64,000 nucleotides of DNA from Herbiconiux sp. (GTDB lineage: Bacteria > Actinomycetota > Actinomycetes > Actinomycetales > Microbacteriaceae): assembly GCF_004297105.1 (NCBI RefSeq), contig NZ_SCVE01000018.1, positions 76,668-140,667 on the forward strand, given 5' to 3'. The stretch's first letter is position 1. Every line of letters starts with the position of its first letter. The position numbers and the translations under genes were made by a program. Shown here piece by piece: positions 17,979-27,088 of this stretch. Below the pieces are notes generated by a model. The model was not told the DNA's origin. It ran no database searches and was given only the letters and a program-made list of their open reading frames with translations.

Positions 17979-18242
17979 ATGAGTCCAGCCCCCGGCTCCC
18001 CTCTGCATGATGCCGGCCCGAAGGGTCCGATCGGCTCCGTCGTGAACGTGATCATGTGCGGTGGGTTGATCGTCTTCGCGGTCACCGCCGGCATCGTCCA
18101 ATCGATGCCGCCGTTCTTCTTCATTGCCGCGATCGGCGTCTTCATCGAGATCCAATTCGTCCGCATCATGCTGCGCGCGGTCCGGCGCACGCGCGAAACC
18201 GACGCCGCTACCGACCGCGTCGACGCATCGACTCGGGACTGA
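17979..18242 (+). CDS. Small two-helix membrane protein
   Basis: 87 residues of no recognised family. Two adjacent hydrophobic helices (VNVIMCGGLIVFAVTAGIV and FFFIAAIGVFIEIQFVRIML) are followed by a charged C-terminus. It starts five bases after the glycosyltransferase stop and precedes another two-helix membrane protein by nine bases, so the three genes are likely co-transcribed. The function is unknown; it may help localise a membrane enzyme. Confidence 0.7.
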   Translation: MSPAPGSPLHDAGPKGPIGSVVNVIMCGGLIVFAVTAGIVQSMPPFFFIAAIGVFIEIQFVRIMLRAVRRTRETDAATDRVDASTRD

Positions 18243-18251
18243 GCGAACACG

Positions 18252-18494
18252 ATGTTCGAGATAATTCCGGTCATCGGCCTGGGCGGCGCTGTCGTCGTGG
18301 GTGTCTTGCTCATCGTCTTCCGTCGGCAGTTCGCCCGATTCACGCAGGAGATGAACAGCGAGACCGAGATCGACCGCTCCGCACCTGTCCCGCGCCGCTA
18401 TTCCCCCGGCTGGGTCGCCTTCGGCGGAGCGTCGTTCGTCGCATTCGGCCTCATCGTCGGCACATTCGAGGTGGTGCGCCTCGTCACAGGCTGA
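18252..18494 (+). CDS. Small two-helix membrane protein
   Basis: 80 residues, not recognised. A first helix (IIPVIGLGGAVVVGVLLIVF) is followed by a charged loop of about 30 residues and a second helix (VAFGGASFVAFGLIVGTF). It is the last gene of the glycosyltransferase unit. The intact frame and high third-position GC support real coding; no function is proposed. Confidence 0.68.
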   Translation: MFEIIPVIGLGGAVVVGVLLIVFRRQFARFTQEMNSETEIDRSAPVPRRYSPGWVAFGGASFVAFGLIVGTFEVVRLVTG

Positions 18495-18565
18495 CGCCAT
18501 CACCTCGCGGCTCACCATCGGCGCCCGCGACGGCCAGCTCCCCCGGCGGCGCGCCCGGCGGTCGG

Positions 18566-19177
18566 TCAGATGCGCGGTGGGGGCGGCTGCGCGGCCCGCC
18601 GGAAACGGTGGCGACGCACGGCCAGAAGGATGCCCAGCGCGGGCATCCCGATCAGGAACAGCCAATACACGACGATCCCGGTCACCCAGAGTCCCTCGGC
18701 GAGCGACGCCCCCTGCCGGGCGGCCTCGACGCTCGCCTCGGTGACCGGTGCGATGCTCCCGACCGACCCGCTGCGCACGGCAATGGGGTCGTCGTCGAAC
18801 ACCACGAGGAACGAGAGCTCGGCGGGATGGTCTCCCGAGGGCGGGAAGCCCCAGTTCTCGTCGGCGGACAGCGTGATGGTGTCACCGGCCGATGCGCCGT
18901 GCGCGTCATCCGGGATCGTGACCTCGTAGAGGCCCGTGTCCACCGGCAGACCCGACGACGTGTCGGTTCCCACCAGCTGCCCGGTCAGCACCGCACTGCG
19001 CCCGACCGCATTCTGCTGGAGGGCGAGATCGTCGGCCGCGATGTCCTTCGCCCCACCGAGAAGACCGAGCACGACGAGGCCCGGCAGCACGAGCAACGCG
19101 AACACGAGCCACACCGGCCACGAGGCCAGAGGCCGCCGCCGAGGCACGAGGGTCGGGAGTGGCGGCAGAGCGGTCAT
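18566..19177 (-). CDS. Membrane-anchored protein of unknown function
   Basis: 203 residues. A helix near the N-terminus (WPVWLVFALLVLPGLVVLGLL) and one near the C-terminus (GLWVTGIVVYWLFLIGMPALGILL) flank an extracytoplasmic domain of about 120 residues with beta-rich character. A basic, Pro-rich tail ends the protein. It follows the rluD-type gene by 16 bases on the same strand and is probably the last gene of the division and cell-wall cluster transcript. No family recognised. Confidence 0.68.
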   Translation of the reverse strand: MTALPPLPTLVPRRRPLASWPVWLVFALLVLPGLVVLGLLGGAKDIAADDLALQQNAVGRSAVLTGQLVGTDTSSGLPVDTGLYEVTIPDDAHGASAGDTITLSADENWGFPPSGDHPAELSFLVVFDDDPIAVRSGSVGSIAPVTEASVEAARQGASLAEGLWVTGIVVYWLFLIGMPALGILLAVRRHRFRRAAQPPPPRI

Positions 19178-19193
19178 GGGACGCGGTCTGCGG

Positions 19194-20117
19194 TCAGTCG
19201 TCGCGCACGACGTCGAGCGCGTGCTGCAGGTCGGCCGGGTAGTGGCTCTCGAACGACACGTACGCGCGGGTCTCCGGATGCACGAAACCGAGCTTCATGG
19301 CGTGCAGCCACTGCCGCTCGAGGCCGAGTCGCGCCGACAGCGCCGGATCGGCCCCGTACATCGTGTCGCCGCAGCACGGGTGCCGCTGTGCGGCCATGTG
19401 CACTCGGATCTGATGGGTGCGCCCCGTCTCGAGATGGATCTCGAGCAGGGTCGCCGCCCGGAATGCCTCGAGCGTCTCGTAGTGCGTCACCGAGGGCTTG
19501 CCCGCGGCCGTGACCGCGAACTTCCAGTCCGACTTGGGGTGACGGCCGATCGGCGCGTCGATCGTGCCCGAGAAGGGGTCGGGATGCCCCTGCACCAGCG
19601 CGTGGTAGATCTTGTCGACCTCGCGGTCGTGGAAGAGCCGCTTCAGCCAGGTGTAGGCCTCCTCCGTCTTCGCCACCACCATGAGGCCGCTGGTGCCCGC
19701 ATCCAGCCGGTGCACGATGCCCGCTCGCTCCGCGGCGCCGCTCGTGGCGATCCGGTAGCCCGCACCGGCGAGGGCGCCGAGCACGGTGGGCCCGGTCCAC
19801 CCCACGGAGGGATGCGCGGCCACGCCCACGGGTTTGTCGACCACGATGATGCTGTCGTCGTCGTACACCACGTCGAGCTCGGGCACGACGACCGGGATGA
19901 TGCGCGGTTCTTCGCGCGGCGACCACTCGACCGAGAGCCAGGTGTCGCGGCGGAGCTTGTCGCTCTTGCCCACCACACGGCCGTCTACGCTCACGCCGCC
20001 GGCGTCGACGACCTCAGCCGCGAATGTGCGTGAGAAGCCGAGCAGCTTGGCGATACCGGCGTCGACGCGAGAACCATCGAGGCCGTCGGGAACCGGGAGC
20101 GTGCGCGATTCCGCCAC
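19194..20117 (-). CDS. RluA/RluD family 23S rRNA pseudouridine synthase
   Basis: 307 residues. An N-terminal S4-like RNA-binding domain (about residues 15-75) precedes the catalytic domain with motif [14 protein letters not shown], whose Asp is the catalytic nucleophile. GRTHQIRVH is motif III. It converts uridine to pseudouridine in 23S rRNA helix regions. Start codon is GTG. It sits one base after the lspA stop; the lspA-rluD pairing is common in bacteria. Confidence 0.93.
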   Translation of the reverse strand: MAESRTLPVPDGLDGSRVDAGIAKLLGFSRTFAAEVVDAGGVSVDGRVVGKSDKLRRDTWLSVEWSPREEPRIIPVVVPELDVVYDDDSIIVVDKPVGVAAHPSVGWTGPTVLGALAGAGYRIATSGAAERAGIVHRLDAGTSGLMVVAKTEEAYTWLKRLFHDREVDKIYHALVQGHPDPFSGTIDAPIGRHPKSDWKFAVTAAGKPSVTHYETLEAFRAATLLEIHLETGRTHQIRVHMAAQRHPCCGDTMYGADPALSARLGLERQWLHAMKLGFVHPETRAYVSFESHYPADLQHALDVVRDD

Positions 20118-20118
20118 G

Positions 20119-20688
20119 TCAGACCTTCTCGGATTCGTCCTCGACGGGCGCGGGTTCGGGCTGGGGCTCGGGGTCGCGCGAACCGCGCTTGCCGTCGAGA
20201 CCCACGCCGCGGATCGTGAGGATCAGGAACAGCACCATGGCGGCCGTGATCGAGACATCGGCGAGGTTGAAGATGGCCGGCAGCAGCGGGATCGTGATGA
20301 AGTCGATCACGTGCCCCACACCGAAGCCGGGCTCCTTGAACAGCCGGTCGATCAGGTTGCCGATCGTGCCGCCGAGCAGTAGACCGAACACCCACGCCCA
20401 GGCGAACGAGCGGATGCGCCGGGCGAACCAGATGATGAAGACGGTGACCGCGGCGGCGAGGATCGAGAAGATCCAGGTATATGCATTTCCGATCGAGAAG
20501 GCCGCGCCGGAGTTCTTCACAAAGTGAAATTGGATGAGGTCGCCCACAACGGGGACGACCTCACCCAATTCGAGGTTCTGTACGACCAGGAACTTTGCGA
20601 CCTGATCGATGACGATCGACGCTGCCGCGACGACGATCAGAACGATCAGGACCCGGGGGGTGCCTTTCGAGCTGTCGCTATCCGCCAA
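20119..20688 (-). CDS. lspA: Lipoprotein signal peptidase (signal peptidase II)
   Basis: 189 residues with four membrane helices. The two catalytic aspartates are in GNLIDRL and FNLADVSI, the invariant family motifs. It cleaves prolipoprotein signal peptides after lipidation, so it would process the Tat dioxygenase lipoprotein elsewhere in the window. The first usable start is TTG 20688, which overlaps the divIVA 3' end by 11 bases. The C-terminal ~25 residues are a charged, disordered extension. Confidence 0.94.
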   Translation of the reverse strand: MADSDSSKGTPRVLIVLIVVAAASIVIDQVAKFLVVQNLELGEVVPVVGDLIQFHFVKNSGAAFSIGNAYTWIFSILAAAVTVFIIWFARRIRSFAWAWVFGLLLGGTIGNLIDRLFKEPGFGVGHVIDFITIPLLPAIFNLADVSITAAMVLFLILTIRGVGLDGKRGSRDPEPQPEPAPVEDESEKV

Positions 20689-21322
20689 AGCCGCTGAAGC
20701 TCGACGTGGTCGACGGCGCCTTGTCGCTGTCGACGCTCGACGAGGTCAGGTCTTTGAGCTGGTCTTCGATGTAGGTCTTGAGACCCGCACGGTAGTCCTT
20801 CTCGAAGGTGCGCAGCTCGTCGATGCGGTGCTCGATGCCGGCCTTCTCCTGGTTGAGACGGGCCAGCTCGTTGCGCTGCTTGGTCTCGGCCTCGGCCACG
20901 ATACGGGCGGCCGTGGCGTGACCCTCGGCGATGAGGGCGTCGCGCTTGTCGGCACCTTCTTTGACGTGCTCGTCGTGGAGACGACGGGCGAGCTGCAGGA
21001 GGTTCGTGGTCGAACCGGTCTCGTCGTCGACATCGGCCGCGGGGGCGGCGACAGGAGCAGCGGCGACGGGCGCGGGAACCTCGGCGACGGGTGCCGGAGC
21101 CTCGACGACCTCGTCGGCGGTCTCGGCCGCAGGGGCGGCTGCCACCGGAGCGGATGCACCGGACTCGAGCTGAGCCTTCAGCTCCTCGTTCTCCTGGGTC
21201 AGACGTCGGAGCTCGACGACCACCTCGTCGAGGAAGTCATCGACCTCGTCCTGGTCGTATCCCTCGCGGAACTTGGTCTGAGAAAATCTCTTGTTAACAA
21301 CATCATCCGGAGTTAACGCCAT
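20678..21322 (-). CDS. divIVA: DivIVA/Wag31-type polar growth and division protein
   Basis: 214 residues. The N-terminal membrane-binding DivIVA domain reads LTPDDVVNKRFSQTKFREGY followed by DQDEVDDFLDEV. A first coiled coil, an Ala/Pro/Val-rich linker (about residues 55-100) and a second long coiled coil (RRLHDEHVKEGADKRDALIA onward) follow. In actinobacteria it marks the poles and directs wall synthesis. AAAGGTGG lies at a good distance from ATG 21322. An inverted repeat GTTGCTA-N4-TAGCAAC lies 41-58 bases upstream. Confidence 0.95.
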   Translation of the reverse strand: MALTPDDVVNKRFSQTKFREGYDQDEVDDFLDEVVVELRRLTQENEELKAQLESGASAPVAAAPAAETADEVVEAPAPVAEVPAPVAAAPVAAPAADVDDETGSTTNLLQLARRLHDEHVKEGADKRDALIAEGHATAARIVAEAETKQRNELARLNQEKAGIEHRIDELRTFEKDYRAGLKTYIEDQLKDLTSSSVDSDKAPSTTSSFSGFGG

Positions 21323-21448
21323 GGTTTTCCACCTTTATTGCTTCGACAAACAGTGATAACGCGTTGCTAACCGTAGCAACATTCCGAACGAACGTCCCGT
21401 GAACAGGACGGATTCGCGTGGAGCCGTCGCTTCAGGATACATGCGCCT

Positions 21449-21754
21449 TCAGGCGGATCGCACGAAACCCGCGACGGAGAGGGCCACGATGACGAGGAGC
21501 ATCGTGATGCTCCAGCCGAAATCCAGCGCGATCGCGCCCACCCGCAGTGGCGGGATGACTCGACGGAAGAACCGGATCGGCGGATCCGTGACCGTGTACG
21601 CCACCTCGGCGAGCACGAGCACGGCTCCGGACGGCCGCCAGTCACGACGAACCGTCCGGACGAGGTCGAGGATGAATCGACCCCACATCAGGAAGAAGTA
21701 GAGCAGCAGAGCGAAATAGACGACGGTCGCGACGATGGCGACGAGTGAACCCAC
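21449..21754 (-). CDS. YggT family membrane protein
   Basis: 101 residues with two YggT-type hydrophobic regions (VAIVATVVYFALLLYFFLMW and DFGWSITMLLVIVALSVAGF) flanking the conserved VTDPPIRFFRRVIPPLRVG. YggT proteins are conserved beside sepF in actinobacterial and cyanobacterial division clusters; the exact role is not settled. Start codon is GTG, seven bases after the sepF stop. Confidence 0.9.
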   Translation of the reverse strand: MGSLVAIVATVVYFALLLYFFLMWGRFILDLVRTVRRDWRPSGAVLVLAEVAYTVTDPPIRFFRRVIPPLRVGAIALDFGWSITMLLVIVALSVAGFVRSA

Positions 21755-21761
21755 TCAGTAA

Positions 21762-22253
21762 TTATGACTGTACGAAGAAGGAGGATTCCGCACGCGCCTC
21801 GCCACCGGCGTCTCCGGAGACCGAGACGTGCGACGGCGAGAGCAGGAAGACCTTGCTCGTGACGCGCTCGATCTTGCCGTAGAGACCCTGCGAGAGGCCG
21901 CCTGCGAAGTCGATGAGGCGGCGCGCGTCGGCATCCGTCATCTGCGACAGGTTGATGATCACCGGGATGCCCTCGCGGAAGTTCTCGGCGATGATCTGCG
22001 CGTCTTTGTACTGCTTGGGGTGGACGGTGAGGATCTCGTTCATTTCAGCAGGTGCCACATTCTTGGGAGTGGTGTGCGATGTCTTGCGGAGAGGTGTCAC
22101 AGGCGCACGATTGGCGACCGGCTGGGCCGGCGCGGCCTGGGGGTGCGGAACGGGCGCGACGGGAGACTTCGCGGGCGCGGCTTCCGCCTCGTACTCGAGC
22201 TCTTCGTCAGCGAGACCCAGGTACACCATGGTCTTGCGAAGTGGGTTGGCCAT
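21762..22253 (-). CDS. sepF: Cell division protein SepF
   Basis: 163 residues. A membrane-targeting N-terminus ([18 protein letters not shown]), a Pro/Ala-rich linker and the SepF core ([20 protein letters not shown], then [20 protein letters not shown] and GLYGKIERV) are present. SepF anchors FtsZ to the membrane and substitutes for FtsA, which actinobacteria lack. It lies two genes after ftsZ in the transcript. Confidence 0.95.
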   Translation of the reverse strand: MANPLRKTMVYLGLADEELEYEAEAAPAKSPVAPVPHPQAAPAQPVANRAPVTPLRKTSHTTPKNVAPAEMNEILTVHPKQYKDAQIIAENFREGIPVIINLSQMTDADARRLIDFAGGLSQGLYGKIERVTSKVFLLSPSHVSVSGDAGGEARAESSFFVQS

Positions 22254-22292
22254 CAGAACCTCCGGTTGCAGTTACTTTTCCTAAACCCGAGA

Positions 22293-22988
22293 TTAATCGC
22301 GTGGTGGCCGGTTTCCGGTGATTGCCGTGCCGATGCGCAGGTGTGTCGCGCCCTCGGCGATGGCTTCGGCGAAGTCGTGCGACATGCCCGCCGAGATCGC
22401 GCGGGCGCTCGGCACCACCGCCGTGACGGCCTCGCTGAGTGTGCGCAGCCGCGCGAAGGCGGCCCGCGGTTCCTCGTCGAGCGGCGCGACGGCCATCACA
22501 CCGAGCAGGCGCAGGCCGTCGGCGGCAGCGGCACGCTCGGCGAGGGCCGGCAGCTCCTCGGGTCGCACTCCCCCGCGCGCAGGATCGTCGGTGAGGTTCA
22601 CCTGCAGGAAGATGTCGAGCGGATGCTCGGCCGAAGCCAGCTGGTCGACCAGCGCCTCGCGGTCGACCGAGTGGATCACCGAGGCGTACTCCCGGGCCTG
22701 GCGGGCCTTCTTCGTCTGCAACTGGCCCACGAAGTGCCACGCCAGATCGAGGTCGGCGAGTTCGGCCGCCTTCTCCCGCGCCTCCTGGTGGCGGTTCTCG
22801 CCGAAGTCGCGGAGGCCGAGAGCGTGCAGCTCACGCACCAGCGAGGCGGGATGGAACTTCGTGATCGCGATGAGCGTCAGGGCGGAGGCGTCACGGCCGG
22901 CGGCGCGGGCCGCATCCGCGATGGCCCCGGTGACCCGCTCGACACGTTCGGCGAGCGGGACCGGGGAGTGCTCCGGGGAGTCGGTCAC
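22293..22988 (-). CDS. YggS/PROSC family pyridoxal-phosphate homeostasis protein
   Basis: 231 residues forming the single-domain alanine-racemase-like barrel. The PLP-binding lysine is in LIAITKFHPA (about residue 44). Other landmarks are FGENRHQEAREKA, WHFVGQLQTKKAR and SAGMSHDFAEAIAEGATHLRIGT (in two parts). It buffers intracellular PLP and has no known enzymatic turnover. Start is GTG, eleven bases after the ftsZ stop. Confidence 0.92.
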   Translation of the reverse strand: MTDSPEHSPVPLAERVERVTGAIADAARAAGRDASALTLIAITKFHPASLVRELHALGLRDFGENRHQEAREKAAELADLDLAWHFVGQLQTKKARQAREYASVIHSVDREALVDQLASAEHPLDIFLQVNLTDDPARGGVRPEELPALAERAAAADGLRLLGVMAVAPLDEEPRAAFARLRTLSEAVTAVVPSARAISAGMSHDFAEAIAEGATHLRIGTAITGNRPPRD

Positions 22989-22999
22989 GGCGGAGGCTC

Positions 23000-24205
23000 C
23001 TACTTCAGGAAGTCGGGCACGTCCAGGTCGGCGTCATCGTCTTCGGAGGCCGGGTCGAGGGCCACGGCACCGGTGAGCCCGAGATCGGCCGCGGGGGTCG
23101 ACCAGGACTGGGTCGAGGCCTCCTCGGCCGGCTCCGCCTTCTGCTCGCGCCGGAGGGTCGCGGTGGCGGTGCCGCCACGGCCGAAGGGGTCGACCTCCTC
23201 GGAGTTGCCGACGAAGCTGCCGCGACGGGTATCGGCGGCCGGAGCGCTCGAGGAGGGCTCGCCTCCGTCGAATCCGGCGGCGATGACCGTGACGCGCACT
23301 TCGTCGCCCAGCGTGTCGTCGATGACGGCACCGAAGATGATGTTGGCCTCGGGGTGCACCGCATCCTGCACCAGCTTGGCGGCATCGTTGATCTCGAAGA
23401 TGCCGAGGTTCGACCCGCCCTGGATCGAGAGCAGCACGCCGTGCGCACCGTCGATCGAGGCTTCGAGCAACGGGCTGGCGACGGCCAGCTCGGCGGCCTT
23501 GATGGCCCGGTCGGCGCCGCGTGACGAGCCGATGCCCATGAGCGCGGACCCCGCACCCTGCATGACCGACTTGACGTCGGCGAAGTCGAGGTTGATGAGA
23601 CCCGGCGTGGTGATGAGGTCGGTGATGCCCTGCACACCGGCGAGCAGCACCTGGTCGGCAGTGGAGAACGCCTCGAGCATGCTGATGCCGCGGTCGCTGA
23701 TCTCGAGCAGGCGGTCGTTCGGCACCACGATGAGGGTGTCGACCTCGTTCTTGAGAGTGGCGACGCCGTCTTCGGCCTGGGCGGCGCGGCGCTTGCCCTC
23801 GAAGCCGAAGGGCTTCGTGACGACACCGATGGTGAGTGCACCGATCGACTTGGCGATGCGGGCCACGACGGGCGCGCCACCGGTGCCGGTTCCACCGCCC
23901 TCACCGGCCGTGACGAAGACCATGTCGGCCCCGGCGAGGGCCTCCTCGATCTCCTCGGCGTGGTCTTCGGCGGCGCGTCGGCCCACCTCGGGGTCGGCGC
24001 CGGCGCCGAGGCCGCGGGTGATCTCGCGGCCCACGTCGAGCTTCACGTCGGCGTCGCTCATCAGGAGCGCCTGCGCATCCGTGTTGATGGCGATGAACTC
24101 GACTCCGCGGAGCCCGAGCTCGATCATGCGGTTGACGGCGTTCACGCCACCGCCGCCGATGCCGACGACCTTGATCACGGCGAGGTAGTTCTGGTTTGAA
24201 GTCAC
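23000..24205 (-). CDS. ftsZ: Cell division GTPase FtsZ
   Basis: 401 residues of the tubulin homologue. [11 protein letters not shown] is the first nucleotide loop and [15 protein letters not shown] holds the tubulin signature [18 protein letters not shown] follows in the core. The disordered linker ends with DLDVPDFLK, the conserved peptide that binds SepF and FtsW. Start codon is GTG with GGAGG six bases upstream. The leader contains an AT-rich palindrome (24226-24242), an unusual feature in this GC-rich cluster and a likely regulator site. Confidence 0.97.
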   Translation of the reverse strand: MTSNQNYLAVIKVVGIGGGGVNAVNRMIELGLRGVEFIAINTDAQALLMSDADVKLDVGREITRGLGAGADPEVGRRAAEDHAEEIEEALAGADMVFVTAGEGGGTGTGGAPVVARIAKSIGALTIGVVTKPFGFEGKRRAAQAEDGVATLKNEVDTLIVVPNDRLLEISDRGISMLEAFSTADQVLLAGVQGITDLITTPGLINLDFADVKSVMQGAGSALMGIGSSRGADRAIKAAELAVASPLLEASIDGAHGVLLSIQGGSNLGIFEINDAAKLVQDAVHPEANIIFGAVIDDTLGDEVRVTVIAAGFDGGEPSSSAPAADTRRGSFVGNSEEVDPFGRGGTATATLRREQKAEPAEEASTQSWSTPAADLGLTGAVALDPASEDDDADLDVPDFLK

Positions 24206-24225
24206 GTCCGGCCTCCGCTGGAACC

Positions 24226-24242
24226 TTAAAGTTCAACTTGAA
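24226..24242. promoter_or_regulatory. AT-rich palindrome in the ftsZ leader, candidate regulator site
   Basis: TTAAAGTTCAACTTGAA is an odd-centred palindrome (AAGTT-C-AACTT core) with one mismatched pair, centred about 29 bases before the ftsZ start. It is followed on the plus strand by two more AAAGTT copies at 24242-24252. Its AT content stands out sharply. A MerR-type dimer such as FtsR (gene at 54267-54977) is a plausible binder, by inference. Confidence 0.5.
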
Positions 24243-24346
24243 AGTTAAAGTTATTCCGAGTATGTATTTCCTACGACGAAGCTACGCGACGAAATTCGGC
24301 CAGCCCGGATGATCCCCCGCGTGTCGGCACGGAGTTCGCAATCGGA

Positions 24347-25636
24347 TCAGCGGATGACGGGGCTCTGCGGGCTCGATACGTCGTACTCGACGACCTTGTT
24401 CGGATCCTGGGTGGCGATGAGGCGCTCCAGGATGCGCGACTTGAGGTCGCTGTCCTCCGCACTCCCCCACACCACGCGCTGGCCCACTCCGCCGAACACC
24501 ATCGTGACGCTGTCGGGCGTACTGCCGCTGACCCGGTCGACCTGACTGAGGATCGCGTCGGGGAGCGAGGCGAGGACGGCGGCAGCGGCATCGAAGCCAC
24601 GGCTGCCGATCTGGGTGCCGCCGAGGTCGATGAGGGGGAATCCCGCGATGCGCTCGGCCGACTGCTGCACGGTCACTCCGGCGGCATCGATCAGATCGAA
24701 CCCCGCCGCCGACTGCACCTGCGCCACCGGTCGCCGCTCGACGATGCGCACGGCGAGGGTGTCGGGCGGCCTCGCCTCGACGGAGTACGACGCGATCAGG
24801 GGGAACCCGGCCAGCTCCGACTCGATCGCGCCGTAGTCGACGAGGGCGAGCGGCTTGCCGATCTGCGGCTGGAGCGCCGCAGTGACGGATGCCGCGTCGA
24901 GCCGCGAGGTGCCCTCGATCGCCAGCGTCCGCACGGCGAGCAACGGCGAATAGGCCGCGAGCAGCACCACGAGCACGAGACCCGCGAGGGAGGCACCGAC
25001 CACGATCCAGGTGAGCCGCCGCCGGCGCGACCGCTGCGTGAAGCGCCGCGCCTCAGAGCGCTCGTAGCGCCGACGCCGACGGGTGGCCTTGCGCAGCTCG
25101 CGCCGTGCGTCGCCGCTGGCGTAGTCGGGGACCGATGGAGCGGACGGATCCGCAGTCTCCCGGCCACCGGTGCGGAGTGGGGGCGCCGTCGTGGTGGCAT
25201 TGCCCGCACCGGAACCCAGCCGGGTGACCGGCACGGTCTCGGCCGCATCGGGGCCAGCGGTCGCGGCCGCAGATCCCCGGCCACGCGTGCCGAGCCGTCC
25301 GATCGGCGCGGTCTCCGCCGCATCCGGGGTCACCGACGAGGTCGGAGCGCCGTTCCGGCCGCGGGCACCGAGACGGCCGATAGGCGCTGTCTCGGCGGCA
25401 TCCCGGGGAGCCGTCGGCGGCGCGACCGCACCTCGACCGCTCGTGCCGAGGCGCTCGATCGGGGCGGTCTCCGCCGCATCCCGGGCCGAGACCGAGGTGC
25501 GCGGGGGCTTCGGTGGACGGGCGGCCGCCTGCCGCTCCGTCGTCTTCGCACCACGGCCACGGCCGCGCGCAGGTGGCTCTGTCGGCTCGGGCTCCGCGGG
25601 CGGGGGTGGCGGCGTGATGCCGGGTGGTCGTTTCAC
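24347..25636 (-). CDS. ftsQ: Cell division protein FtsQ with a long repeat-bearing cytoplasmic tail
   Basis: 429 residues. A membrane helix at about 209-229 ([20 protein letters not shown]) is followed by a POTRA domain ([20 protein letters not shown]) and the FtsQ beta domain ([20 protein letters not shown]). FtsQ links early and late divisome proteins across the membrane. The cytoplasmic tail of ~208 residues is unusually long and carries four near-identical units with the core [12 protein letters not shown] at residues 53, 79, 105 and 130, then a strongly basic stretch ([15 protein letters not shown]). Start is GTG 25636, overlapping the murC stop (GTGA). Confidence 0.93.
   Translation of the reverse strand: MKRPPGITPPPPPAEPEPTEPPARGRGRGAKTTERQAAARPPKPPRTSVSARDAAETAPIERLGTSGRGAVAPPTAPRDAAETAPIGRLGARGRNGAPTSSVTPDAAETAPIGRLGTRGRGSAAATAGPDAAETVPVTRLGSGAGNATTTAPPLRTGGRETADPSAPSVPDYASGDARRELRKATRRRRRYERSEARRFTQRSRRRRLTWIVVGASLAGLVLVVLLAAYSPLLAVRTLAIEGTSRLDAASVTAALQPQIGKPLALVDYGAIESELAGFPLIASYSVEARPPDTLAVRIVERRPVAQVQSAAGFDLIDAAGVTVQQSAERIAGFPLIDLGGTQIGSRGFDAAAAVLASLPDAILSQVDRVSGSTPDSVTMVFGGVGQRVVWGSAEDSDLKSRILERLIATQDPNKVVEYDVSSPQSPVIR
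25214..25480 (-). repeat. Four in-frame tandem repeats (78, 78, 75 bp) inside ftsQ
   Basis: Four copies of a unit encoding [12 protein letters not shown] plus a variable Gly/Ala/Arg spacer occur within the ftsQ coding frame. The spacing is a multiple of three each time. The third and second copies share the core exactly; the fourth is diverged ([12 protein letters not shown]). Conserved cores with variable spacers argue for selection on the peptide. Confidence 0.85.
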
Positions 25637-27072
25637 GCTCCTCCTGGTGCGGAGGTGGTGGCCTCGAGCTCACCCTCTCCCGACGCCCGCTCGAGCGACT
25701 CGAGCAGTTGCGGCACGATGAGGTTCACGTCGCCGCAGCCGAGCGTCACCACGAAGTCGCCGGGCTCGGCGATCTCGCCGAGGTAGTCGGCGGCGCGCTG
25801 CCAGTCGTCGATGTACGCCACGTGCGCGGGGTCGGCGAAGCGCTCCGATACCAGGGCGCCGGTGACGCCCTCGATCGGGTCTTCGCGGGCGCCGCACACC
25901 TCGAGCACGATCGTGAAGTCGGCGGTGCGCTCGAGCGTCTCGGCGAATTCGCCGGCCATGAGCTTCGTACGGCTGTAGAGGTGGGGCTGGTGCACCGCGA
26001 TGATGCGCCCCTCCCCCACGACGGTGCGCGCGGCGGTGAGGGCTGCATCGACCTCCGTGGGGTGGTGCGCGTAGTCGTCGTACACGCTGACGCCGCCGAC
26101 GGTGCCGTGGAGCTCGAACCGCCGGCCGGTGCCGCCGAACGCGCCGACCGCGGCGACCGCCGCATCCGGAGCGAAACCGAGACCCACCAGAACCGCCACC
26201 GCACCCGCGGCGTTGATGGCGTTGTGGTGCCCGGGAACACGCAGGCGGCCGGGGTAGCTCGCCCCCTGGTGGTCGATCACGAACGAGACCGGGCCGTCGG
26301 CCACGATGGAGTGCACGCGGAAATCGGCGTCGGCGGCTTCACCGAAGGTCGAGACCCGCGGATGCGCCAGTCGCGACGACACCCGCAGCGCCCCTGCGTC
26401 GTCGGAGGAGATCACCACGAGTTCGTTCGCGGCATCCGCGAACTGCACGAAAGCGTCTTCGACGGCCTCTTTCGAGCCGTAGTGGTCGAGGTGGTCGGGG
26501 TCGACGTTCGTGATGAGCGCGACGGCGGTGTCGTAGAGCAGGAACGAGCCGTCGGACTCGTCGGCCTCCACCACGAAGAGCTCGCCGTCGCCGAAGGCCG
26601 ACGAGGTACCGAGCTCGGAGATCACCCCGCCGTTCACGAAACTCGGCTCCTGGTCGAGTTCGAGCAGCGCGGTGACGATCATCCCGGTCGACGTGGTCTT
26701 GCCGTGCGCGCCCGCCACCGAGATGAGGCGGCGGCGGTTCGTGAGCCAGGCGAGGGCCTGCGAGCGGTGCAGGATGGTCATCCCGCGCTCTCGGGCGAGC
26801 AGGTACTCGGGGTTGTCGGGCCAGAGCGCGCTCGTCACCACGAGGGTGTCGGCGTCGCCCACGTTCGCGGCGTCGTGCCCCACCGCCACGGGGATGCCGA
26901 TGGCGCGCAGCTTGGCCGCGGTCTTCGAGTCGGTGCGGTCGGAGCCGGTCACGGTGAGGCCGGATGCGGCGAACAGGCGGGCGATGCCGCTCATGCCCGC
27001 CCCTCCGATGCCCACGAAGTGCACGGCGCCGAGGGTTTCGGGGATCTCGATGTCGAGGTCGGGCTTGATCAT
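25633..27072 (-). CDS. murC: UDP-N-acetylmuramate--L-alanine ligase
   Basis: 479 residues of a Mur ligase. The Rossmann motif is [16 protein letters not shown], the ATP loop is [12 protein letters not shown], and the central and C-terminal domains carry [10 protein letters not shown] and [13 protein letters not shown]. It adds L-Ala to UDP-MurNAc in the cytoplasm, the first peptide step of peptidoglycan synthesis. It starts 16 bases after murG and overlaps ftsQ by four bases. Confidence 0.96.
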   Translation of the reverse strand: MIKPDLDIEIPETLGAVHFVGIGGAGMSGIARLFAASGLTVTGSDRTDSKTAAKLRAIGIPVAVGHDAANVGDADTLVVTSALWPDNPEYLLARERGMTILHRSQALAWLTNRRRLISVAGAHGKTTSTGMIVTALLELDQEPSFVNGGVISELGTSSAFGDGELFVVEADESDGSFLLYDTAVALITNVDPDHLDHYGSKEAVEDAFVQFADAANELVVISSDDAGALRVSSRLAHPRVSTFGEAADADFRVHSIVADGPVSFVIDHQGASYPGRLRVPGHHNAINAAGAVAVLVGLGFAPDAAVAAVGAFGGTGRRFELHGTVGGVSVYDDYAHHPTEVDAALTAARTVVGEGRIIAVHQPHLYSRTKLMAGEFAETLERTADFTIVLEVCGAREDPIEGVTGALVSERFADPAHVAYIDDWQRAADYLGEIAEPGDFVVTLGCGDVNLIVPQLLESLERASGEGELEATTSAPGGA

Positions 27073-27088
27073 GGGTTCAACGTTACGC

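Noticed and set aside
25214..25480. CRISPR-like array (regularly spaced repeats)
   Set aside because: The repeats lie inside ftsQ, spaced by multiples of three with coding content; there are no cas genes and no conserved DNA-level repeat of CRISPR length.
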